Part shown: one piece after another, positions 8,600 to 17,204 of the stretch | Layout of the letters: every line of letters starts with the position of its first letter | How positions within the stretch are numbered: position 1 is the first letter of the stretch | Assembly (NCBI GenBank): GCA_009760855.2 | Contig: WPIO01000027.1 | Location: 3,404,501-3,468,500, forward strand | DNA length: 64,000 nt | Direction of reading: 5' to 3' | Source of the DNA: Cristatella mucedo | Taxonomy: Eukaryota; Bryozoa; Phylactolaemata; Cristatellidae | The notes under the pieces: model-generated | What the model was told of the DNA's origin: nothing | The model's database searches: none | The model's input: the letters and a program-made list of their open reading frames with translations, nothing else | Made by a program: the position numbers and the translations under genes

Positions 8600-10028
8600 A
8601 TGTCATTTTCAACTCTAAATGAAAGAAAAACGGAAGGGAAATTTAATCCAGACTCAGATATAAGCCAGATATTCAAGCCAAGACCGAAAGTAATTCCAAA
8701 AGGTTTCTTTAATACAGCTAAACCTAATGAAAGTCATCAAGCAGACATTTTTTATATGCCGAATGATTCTGGATATAAATATGCTTTGAGTGTTATTGAC
8801 GTTGCTAGCAGATTTAAAGACTCGAGACCACTTAAAACAAAGTCTTCTAAAGAAGTAACACAAGCTATAACAGATATTTACACAAAAAGTTTATTGGAAT
8901 GGCCAAAGAAGATAACAGTAGATCCTGGATCTGAGTTTAAAGGAGAGTTCATGAAAGAAATGAAAAGACATGAAACACAAGTTATAGAAGCTACTAGTAA
9001 AAAGAGTGTTGCACTTGTTGAAAGAATGAATAGAACTGTAGCAGAAAGAGCATTTATTGCGCAATATGAAAAAGAATTAAAAAACATTAATAATGGAGAT
9101 TACACTAGAAATAAAGAATGGATTTATAATTTACCAAAGATTATTGATTATCTAAATAATAGTGTTACAAGATCTATTGGTGAAGAACCTGTAAAGGCGA
9201 TAAAAAAAGAATCAGTAAAACTGAGTATACCAAAATATCATAGAAAAGTTGGTGAACAGGAAAATTATTAGAACTTGGAACAACCGTTAGATATTTACTA
9301 GAACCGGGTGAAGGAGAAGATGAAAAAAGAAGAAGAGCTACAGATCTGATATGGAGTTTGACTAAACATACTATTGTTAGAATAATAGCATTGAAAAAAC
9401 AACCGGTTAGATATTTCATTAATGATAATAATAATAATAATAATATTGCACTTGATAAAGCGCCCTCAGAGAACTTAATCTCTTTCTAGGCGCTTTACAT
9501 TTGCTGCAAAGTGATACGCAATAGAATAGTAAGTAAAATCATGCTTGAAAAACAAACAAAATGAATAACATGGTTAGGGGTTACATGCACTGGGTCAGCA
9601 TGCAAATGTGGTTAGTGGCAGCATGAACAGTGTCAGCACGCATAAGCACATCGAGGACGAATCACAAGGACCCACTAAATGCTGTCCTAAATAGGTATGT
9701 TTTTAAGTTTCTTTTAAATGTGGTCAGGTCAGGGGATGTTCTGATGCAGGTCGGGAGGGAGTTCCAGGCTGTGGGAGCATACGAGCTAAATGCACGGTCT
9801 CCAAAGGATTTAAGGTTTGTACGAGGTATTTCTAGACTGTTGGATTCCGAAAAGCGAGTGGTACGATGCTTTGCCTGATGGGGTAGTATATCTGAAAGAT
9901 AGGCTGGAGCCATAGAATGAAGAGACCTAAAAGTGAGCGACAAAACCTTGAAGTCAATCCGTTGCTTGACTGGTGTTAAAAGGAGTTTTGTTAGAGAGGA
10001 GCTGCAAGTGATTAAGCAAGAGGAGTAG
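8600..10028 (+). pseudogene. Retroviral-type (rve) integrase of Polinton class, broken by frameshift and LINE
   Basis: From ATG 8600 the frame gives a DDE/rve integrase core. The first Asp is in HQADIFYMP (about residue 48), the second in VDPGSEFKGEFM (about 108), and the catalytic Glu is in SVALVERMNRTVAERAF (about 142). A frameshift near 9255-9265 moves the reading to frame 1, which carries a chromodomain-like C-terminal stretch around RYLLEPGEGEDEKRRRATD up to about 9426. A LINE then interrupts, and the terminal piece KRSFVREELQVIKQEE resumes at 9972 and ends at TAG 10026-10028. This enzyme class inserts Polinton DNA into the host genome. The last 17 bases overlap the convergent membrane-protein gene. 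Confidence 0.88.
9427..9971 (-). mobile_element. LINE-A 3' fragment inserted in the integrase gene
   Basis: It has the same family, orientation and 3' structure as the 3140-3936 copy: (AAT)n, then the AAAGCGCCCTCAGAGAACT-type end. Reverse-strand coding at 9662-9943 includes MAPAYLSDILPHQAKHR. It is truncated at the shared sequence GTTGCTTGACTGG. I could not find a clear target duplication; the left boundary is blurred by the AAT repeats. Confidence 0.88.
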
Positions 10029-10472
10029 TTTCTCTTTGTGCACGTTCTGCTATAATTTCATCGAACTCTTCTTTTGTAACTACTTCATCAGATAAAGCAT
10101 CAGTTATTTTTTAAATAAATTCTGTGTTAGAATTGAGAGTAAATCTTTTTCTTTTATCTATTTCAACTAAAACACCATCAACTGCCATTAGCATTGCTGT
10201 TAATGCTGAGAGAACAGAGACTACATTAGTTATATCCGGATGTGCATGAATATGTGTTGTCGAAACTGTAACTCCTAAAGCTACTATTATATTAACGATT
10301 TTAATTATATATCTTACTCTTGTTAAATTTGTTAAGCATGATCTAACTTTAACGTTATATGCAACTACCTCATCATATCTTTGAAGAGCAAATTTTTTTC
10401 TTAGATCTGCCGTTTTCCTATAATTATTTAAGTTTTTTAATTCTTGGAATATTTATTTCTTAGATCTGTCAT
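10012..10472 (-). pseudogene. Small two-helix membrane protein, broken (no ORF over 60 codons)
   Basis: Reading the reverse strand from ATG 10472 gives MTDLRNKYS, then a one-base shift near 10440-10447, then an open frame to TAA 10014-10012. The frame is interrupted only by TAA at 10113-10111. It encodes a basic N-terminus, a first hydrophobic helix around IIKIVNIIVALGVTV, a short HIHAHPD loop, a second hydrophobic stretch around VVSVLSALTAMLMAV and a charged tail with KEEFDEIIAERAQRE. The internal TAA fits CAA-to-TAA. Its end overlaps the integrase end by 17 bases tail to tail, as expected for a compact virus. The role is unknown; a virion or host-membrane protein is possible. Confidence 0.5.
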
Positions 10473-10475
10473 ATA

Positions 10476-11360
10476 TTATCTACTACAATCTCCAAAACAA
10501 AAATCCTGACTACATCCATAATTTAAATCTCTATCGTAACCAGATCTTTTATGATCATCATAAACTTCGTGTAAGTCGTTGATACGATTTGTTGCTTCTA
10601 ATACTAGTTTGTTATTCAACCAAGCATCATTTTTATCAATTTCACTAATAGGTTTTGTATAACCTATACTTTGAAACATATCATATAGTCTATCAATATA
10701 ATCACCATCAGTCTCGTTAAGTTGTTTTGGAATATTACGGCCGAATGATAAAACCATTTCACTTTCTGATATGTGTCTTTTTCCATCACCATATGTCCAG
10801 TCAGAAAAACTAGGAAAACGAACATCACACCTTCCGTAATCAAAATCTGTTACTTTAATTTCTGGAACACCTAATTCTTTAAGTTCTTCTTCATAAATAG
10901 CTTTGGTCTTCAATAATTCTACATCGTTATCACAAAAACATTCATTAGTATTATGTTCACAATAATTTTATTCTCCACTTTCTAACTTTGAATTAATTAA
11001 TAAAATTTCTTTATATTTTTCAGGCCAACTCATTTTTTTAATTTCAGATATTCTGCCTTTTCTATAATTTGAAATGTGTTCTTTTACTATACATATTCTT
11101 CGTTTAATAGCTTTAGTTACAACTTCTTGTAGTATATAATCAAAACTGAAAACCCTATAAATCTTATCAAACAAACATGCATTGTCTTTTGGTAAAGTAT
11201 ATATTTTAACAAACTTATTGAGTTCTTTGACAGTAGTTGGCACATCAATTCTTTGTAAAGAATGTTTATAAAATATATATTCAACTCTTTTTTTCCAAAT
11301 ATTTGCTTTTTCTTCTTCTCTTCTAATCAGTGTTCTAGAAATACAAGATAAAGTTATTTG
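10476..11360 (-). pseudogene. Unknown Cys-rich viral protein with one in-frame TAA
   Basis: Two reverse-strand open stretches, about 11,360-10,971 and 10,967-10,476, lie in the same frame and are separated only by TAA at 10,970-10,968. I therefore treat them as one gene of up to about 290 codons. The upstream half is lysine-rich and helical (for example VVTKAIKRRICIVKEHI). The downstream half starts with a Cys cluster (CEHNTNECFC), is acidic, and ends in CSQDFCFGDCSR. The TAA fits CAA-to-TAA. No Met is visible in the first 40 codons, so the start is lost or uncertain. It ends four bases upstream of the next reverse-strand gene. Function is not recognised. Confidence 0.45.
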
Positions 11361-11465
11361 CTATATAAGGTAATAATATTTTGTTTAAATAAAAATTGCA
11401 ACAAAATTGTTTACTACAATATATAATGATTTTTAAAACAGATATTCCAGTCTTATAAGACATTA

Positions 11466-11690
11466 AAGAGTTCGAGTGATAACGAGAACGAGTGTGATGA
11501 TGTGTTTTTGCACTATACGATGTTTTTATTTTTGAAACGAGCGCTTTTTTCATTTTACAACGTTTTTAGTTTTGAAACGAGTTCGAGTGTTAACGAGAAC
11601 GAGTTGAAAAATTAAAAATGTTGTAAAAGGGAAAAAGATGCGAGTTGATAAAATAAAAATGTCGTATAGGGTAAAAACACATTATCATCC
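11466..11690. repeat. AT-rich foldback with direct and inverted repeats at the element's right edge
   Basis: Outer arms at about 11,496-11,553 and 11,638-11,690 are imperfect inverted repeats (shared core TGTGTTTTT...CTATACGA). Nested inside is a second inverted pair built on TTTTACAAC and TTTTTA. A 25-bp direct repeat with one mismatch (GAGTTCGAGTG, T/A, TAACGAGAACGAG) starts at 11,468 and 11,579. The centre is near 11,592. It lies between the last viral gene and the sharp change to GC-rich host DNA, so it may derive from the element's terminal repeat. Confidence 0.6.
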
Positions 11691-11782
11691 CGGATATTCG
11701 CCCCACCTTTCCCTAAAATGCACTAAAAACATGGCCCGGTAGGGATTTCGTCTGCGCGCAGGCTTTTTTGATCCTTTGTTGT

Positions 11783-11880
11783 ATAATAACAATAATAATA
11801 ATAATTCCTTTGATATGGCGCCCTCAGAAAAATCTCTTTCTAGGCACTTTACATTTGCTGCTAAGGAAGCGAATGGTTAG
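11783..11880 (-). mobile_element. LINE-A 3'-end scrap
   Basis: (AAT)n is followed by a degenerate copy of the family 3' end (GGCGCCCTCAGAAAAATCTC, then CTAGGCACTTTACATTTGCTG). Only the last 100 bases or so are present. Confidence 0.7.
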
Positions 11881-13149
11881 TGGTAGAATACGGAAGTCAC
11901 TTTTCATTAAGCGCAAAAATCCATCAACAACTGAATACTCTTTGGCAGCCGCGCATGATTCCGTCCCGAGCTTCGTACACAGAAATCGTACCTAGAACAT
12001 TGCCACCGGGCCGCGCCCTACAGCACAGCGGCGAAGGCAGACGTGGCATTTAATCACGCTATGACCCAGTAGGTAGACTAGCCGCTAGCCGCCAATGCAG
12101 TGCGCGCAAGCCAAGTTACACCGACAGAATCCGCCAGCTTCGTTCTGCGCCTTCATCGCCATTGCACGACCCACGCTACCGGCATGATCTATAAACGAAG
12201 TCTAATGCGCTCTCCCAAGGCCGGCCTCTAGTCAAGTTTCTGCTGTCGGCGAACATTGCCGGGTAACACCAACCGTGACCTTCATCGTCGTGCTTAGCAG
12301 CCGGCTGGCGGAACTTACGAATGCCAACTCATTCGTGAGTGATATCGTTGCTTGAGTTCGAATATTTGTTCATCTGAAGCGAATGGATTATTTCCACTAT
12401 TTTATAGGCGCGTACGACTGTGGTAGTGGGTGAGCTTGAAGAAGTAGTATAAATCGCTGGCGGTGTGTACACATGACGTTGCTGAGTAGACGCGTTTCGT
12501 TCATCGCCTGGCTGCAGCGCCGGCAACAGCCCACTACTCGTCGCTAACCGCTATGTGACCTGCCTCTAACGCTCAGATTTGCGTGTGTGTGTTTGACATT
12601 AGGGTTAGGTTCGCATACTGTTAGCCTGTGCTGGCGAAGCCCGGCGGCTGCGCGACTTTACTGGGCTGCTCACGCTGATAGTGACGGCTTAGGCCTGGGT
12701 ATCTTTGTCGCTTTTACGATACCCAGCTAAACGTGGGGTCTCAGAATTGTTAAAATCCTTGCCCATTTCCCCGAGCTTCGGCTACTCTACATCGCCTTGT
12801 GTTCTACTGGCGCGATCTTATGTCCTATGCAGCGAGTGCCCCACGCAGCGTGTTCGCCTTACATGCGCAGTGGCGTTCTGCGGTGGGGCAATAGGGCAGG
12901 CTCTCTGGTGAAGGCTTTCAGGCAGGATGTCTCTATCGCTTCTACGCTGTAAAGACCCGCCCCACACTCTCCTCCTTCTGTCTCGTTGGCCAGTCGCTGC
13001 CCACGATACCACCGTTGGACATGGCAGCACTGTATCCGACGACTGCATTCAGTATACCCTACCTGCTTTGTGTCATAGCTAGTAACAATGCTGTGCCAGG
13101 AGATGACGCGATATCAGTCGGAGGTGGAGTCCAAGATTAGACACTGTCT
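11881..13149. other. Unassigned GC-rich host DNA
   Basis: I see no supported gene, RNA or known repeat here. Short open frames lack domain signals or credible splice context. Confidence 0.5.
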
Positions 13150-13753
13150 CCATGACCTTAGTTAGGGGGCACAAGCAATAAACGAACAATGATGCGACTC
13201 GAAGCATGACATGAAACTAATTCAGATATGTAAGCCGGAGCAAGGATAAAGGGGCCTAAAATTGAGTGGCAGGATCTTGAAGTCGATGCGCTGCTTGAGT
13301 TTACAACAGATATTATCTGTCTCGCCTTACACCAACTGCAAGTGTGTTGCTGCACGTGCAGGAAGACTTCAAGTAGTTAGTTACAGAAGTCCAGTAGGGA
13401 TGTTGGACCATGCTTGGCCGTCGTGTCCTTATCCAAGCAAGTCTGGATATTTGTGTATGTTACGTAAGGTATATGAAAGTTGGCAGACTAGATTCTGGAG
13501 TTGATGTGCTGATCTACTGACGAGCCATTTTGGGAGAGGCCTCCCAGATTATGAGTGGAGGCTACTGGGGATATGCTGGTAGAGCTGATTTGGCGAGTTA
13601 GGCTTTCCTGTTTCTGAGTAACAACTGATTTGCCCTTAACTAATAAGTTGCCATCAGTCGATTTCAGAAAGTTTGCTACCATCCAAGTGCGAATGTCACC
13701 AAAACATGTTGGGTAGCTGAGTGAGTTTGAGATTCTTGAAGGCAGTGAACAAT
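13150..13753 (-). mobile_element. Old LINE (A-related) fragment, right part continues at 15,293
   Basis: The reverse strand holds decayed reverse-transcriptase tail sequence resembling the LINE-A copies (CTTGAAGTCGATGCGCTGCT near 13,274 and downstream matches to 18,300-18,500). It is cut at TGAACAAT, the target duplication of the foldback element. Confidence 0.6.
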
Positions 13754-13871
13754 TATTTGTAGGACATTTCCCCTGGACGTCCCCTTCCCCCCCCCGAAAT
13801 TTCCCCCTGGTGGACCCTAGGACATTCCCCCCTAGGACATTTCCCCCTATGTTGATGAATGTATAACTAAG

Positions 13872-13894
13872 AATATATATATATATATATATAT
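13872..13894. repeat. (TA)n microsatellite
   Basis: A run of about 11 TA units lies within the foldback element. Confidence 0.9.
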
Positions 13895-14256
13895 ACATAT
13901 ATGATCAAATGAAGTTCACGCTCTATTAAAATAAAATCAACTCAGTATAATTAGAAGAATGGATGAATTGGGATGATGGTTTCTAATGGAGCGAGCCACG
14001 GCAGCGGCGAGCTATGCAGTTCGGTCCCGGGGGGGGGGGGGGGGAGTTCAGTCCCACTCGACGCGACCAGGCAACTGTTCGTACTCGTCAAAGCGGGCGA
14101 GCTCTACGACGTGCCACACGTTCCTGCAAATGAGTGCTAAGCCCAGAGGTCTACTGAGTATAACTCGATCTCAAGAGATCTTGTTACGCCCTAATATGCA
14201 CTAATTAAAGCTAGGAATAAGAGCAAGGGTGGATTTAGGCGGAAGAGGCATAGCCC

Positions 14257-14308
14257 GCCCTAAATCCTAAACCTTAAAACCCTAAAGACTAAATCCTAAA
14301 CACTAAAC
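14257..14308. repeat. Degenerate CCTAAA/CCCTAAA array
   Basis: About six to seven telomere-like CCTAAA variants occur here. The array resumes after the inserted LINE at 15,197-15,215, so the LINE landed inside it. Confidence 0.6.
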
Positions 14309-15196
14309 GCTCAAAGTTGGCTCTGCCAGCATATCTCCTGTTGAATCAGCTCAAAATCTGGGTGTCATGTTCCAAAGTGACCTCTTGTTAGACGACCACA
14401 TCAGCTCCTCAATCAAGTCTGCCTACTTTCAGCTACATAACTTTGCTAAAATTCGGACTTGTTTAGATAAGGATACCACATCAAAGTTGGTCCATGCATT
14501 TGTGACATCTCGTCTTGACTTCTGTAACCCCCTGCTTGCTGGCCTATCAGCACGTGCAATCAGGCGGTTACAGCTGGTGCAAACTCCGCAGCTAGCTTGC
14601 CTGTCGTGAGCATCACAGTTGCCACATCACACCACTTCTTGCTGACCTGCACTGGCTCCCAGTCAAGCAAGGGATCGACTTCAAGGTTTTGTCGCTCACT
14701 TTTAGGTCACTTCATTCTTTAGCTCCAGCCTATCTCTCAGATCTACTCCCCCATCAGGCCAAGCATCATACCACCTGCTTTTAGGAATCCAACAGTTTAC
14801 CAATACCTTGTACAAACCTCAAATCCTTTGGAGACCGTGCTTTAGTTTGTATGCCCCCAAAGCCTGGAACTCACTCCAGACTTGCTTCACAACATCCTCT
14901 GACTTGACCACATTTAAAAAGAACTAAAAACACCTATTTAGGACAGCATTTAGTGGGTCCTTGTGATTCGCCCTTGATGTGCTTATGCGTGCTGACACTG
15001 TGCATGCTGCCACTAACCACACTTGCATGCTGACCCTGTGCATGTCATCCCTAACCAGGTTATTCATTTTGTTTATCAAGCATGATATTACTCATCATTC
15101 AATCGCGTTTCCCTTTGCAGCAAATGTAAAGTGCCCTAGAAAAAGATTGAGTTCTCTGAGGGTGCTTTATCAAGTGCATTCTTATTATTATTATTA
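14309..15196 (+). mobile_element. LINE-A 3' fragment with 11-bp TSD
   Basis: Plus-strand decayed RT C-terminal coding (for example DKDTTSKLVHAFVTSRLDFC near 14,470) is followed by the family 3' end and a TTATTATTATTATT tail. The 11-bp sequence AAACACTAAAC flanks it at 14,298-14,308 and 15,197-15,207. This copy defines the 888-bp truncated form well. Confidence 0.9.
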
Positions 15197-15292
15197 AAAC
15201 ACTAAACCCTAAACCATATACGGGAAATTCCTACCCCAGGGGGGAAATGTCGGGGGGGGGACGACGTCCGGGGGGGGGGAATGTCCATACCC

Positions 15293-16020
15293 TGAACAAT
15301 CAAAGCACTAATACAGCCATATGTCGTCTGCATGAAAATTAAATGGGTTATCGTTGACGATTACATCGGCGAGAGGGAGAGTATGAACTGTGAAAGGGGG
15401 TGGTTATAAAACGGATCCCTGATGCACACCATTCGTTAAAGGCTCACTGGGTGGTCGTTTTTCAATTGACATCTACTCTCTGAATTCTTCCATAAAGGTA
15501 AGACTTAAACCATTGCAACACGTTGCCTGTGATGCATAGGCGAGACGACTGGAACTTCCAAGTTGGGATATAAGAATGTAACTGGTTTACCACAACTCTC
15601 TTCAGTGTCTTTGAGAGGAGTGGCAGTAGAGAGACTGGGCAAGCGTTGTTCAATTTCTACCGATCTAATCTCGAATTCCTCATAAGGAGCTTGACAACAG
15701 TCTCTTTGAAAGATTCTGGGACAATAGCCCAGGTTAATGATATCTTTGCTATGTTATTTATCCAGGGCAGCAGTAAATCTGGGCACCCCATACAGAGAAA
15801 TGTAGATTTTCGCTTTCTCTAGAAGGCTAGTAGTCTTCACAGACTGCGAAATGAACTTTGAGATCAGAGCAGAAATCAGCTTGAAGGTGGACAATGAGGA
15901 AGGTCAAGGCATGCAGGATGAAGACTCCAGGGACGTTGTCATTTTCAAGATTGTCTGATTTTATCAATCTTGCCGACGAAGAAGCTAGAAAAATGATCGG
16001 CTAGATCTCCCGCAGGTATC
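15293..16020 (-). mobile_element. Old LINE fragment, reverse-transcriptase N-terminal region
   Basis: The reverse strand encodes decayed RT motifs (PVSLLPLLSKTLKRVVVNQL at about 15,560-15,640) and a linker typical of CR1-like elements. It is the continuation of the LINE interrupted at 13,753. Confidence 0.65.
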
Positions 16021-17204
16021 GCTAGGTATGGTGCTGACTTTGGCAAGGTTAATGACATGGTTGAGGGTTGTTACCAGCGCTCAAGAAGGATTTGATGATC
16101 AATGGTATCAAAAGATGTGGAGATATCCTAACAGAATTAGCTCAGTCAGCATTCCTGAGCAAGTCATTATACACGAGCAGCATTGCCGACTCTGTGGAAT
16201 GATTTACTCGATAACCCGTGCGCTTACTCAGATGAGCAACTTAATCCAGAACAAGGATCGTTTGAAGACCATTAAGTGATAATTGTATCGCCCAATCACC
16301 CCTTCATGCTTGTGTGGGTATTTGCTTCAGCATAGCATCACCTGCAACAGGAAATAGATGTTTATAGGCCACTTCTAAGTGCCCCTTAGTTCGGCTGCTA
16401 AAAGAATTTTCCTACCAGTGCTGCAGCAGTATCGGCTTGAGGAACTCTATTATGAATGAAAAACTGACTTGGATTGAAATTGTGCTGCTCTTTTCCTATT
16501 AGAAACCTTGCACCTGAATGCCTTCGCTTCTGAATTTTGATTTTCACGCCGAGCCTGTGTGCACTTGTTCACAGCAAAGAAGGAGGTTGCTTTAGGTAGA
16601 TGGGAGGGAACCCCATCATCAATTTTGGTTGCCAGATGTCATAGGGAAGAAAGATGGAGAGTGAGTGAGAGAAAGAGAGAATGGGGAGGGGGGCAGAAAG
16701 ACCGAGGCAACACAGATACAGCCAGTGGGACAAAGAAGGATCAGACTAAAGAAAATATGTAGAGAGAGATTTTCATTTGTTTATAAGTTTTCTTATTCAG
16801 TCGTGCATGCAGCCGCATGCACGATTGATGAGCCTAAGTGTAGTGCACTCGAGGCAAGCAGCTGGTACAGTGCTAGTCAGGCTCGTAATGGAGGCCGTGG
16901 CCGTAATGATAATGCCCCATCGGTTAGGATGGCCTGGTTGAGTACAGACTTGCCTCACAGGAACTCCTTATTTCCTCACTTTAGTTGCACTTGACCAGAA
17001 TATGAGGTGAATATCTCGTGTCTTCGTGAGTGTGAAGCTATCTACGAGTGTATCAGAATTGTTTTACCATTTTCAAAACTGGTTTGTCCTGCATGGTTTG
17101 TGGATAATCTTGTTATGATCAGTTTGCTGCTGTTCGATATGTGGCAGAGATGCCATCCCTCCAAGAAAATTGGTGTGATGCACCCTTGATTGGTTTATAA
17201 AAAT
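16021..17204. other. Unassigned host DNA
   Basis: No supported gene. A short purine-rich patch (about 16,650-16,700) is the only visible structure. Confidence 0.4.

Larger units (their letters stand above)
13754..15292. mobile_element. Foldback/MITE-like element with GC-rich inverted ends and 8-bp TSD
   Basis: TGAACAAT occurs directly outside both ends (13,746-13,753 and 15,293-15,300). The first 90 bases or so and the reverse complement of the last 80 or so align as imperfect terminal inverted repeats. Both contain GGACATT(T)CCCC, then GGACGTC, then a long C run, then GA(A/C)ATTTCCCCC. The interior has a (TA)n run, a G14 tract, degenerate CCTAAA repeats and a LINE-A copy. There is no transposase. 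The element interrupts an older LINE whose sequence resumes on the right. I do not recognise a named family. Confidence 0.6.

Noticed and set aside
9421-9450. Target-site duplication around the integrase LINE
   Set aside because: The AAT tail merges with AT-rich flanking sequence and no convincing match is found at the right end.
11466-11690. CRISPR array
   Set aside because: There are only two degenerate direct repeats, the units are nested inverted repeats, and the context is eukaryotic.
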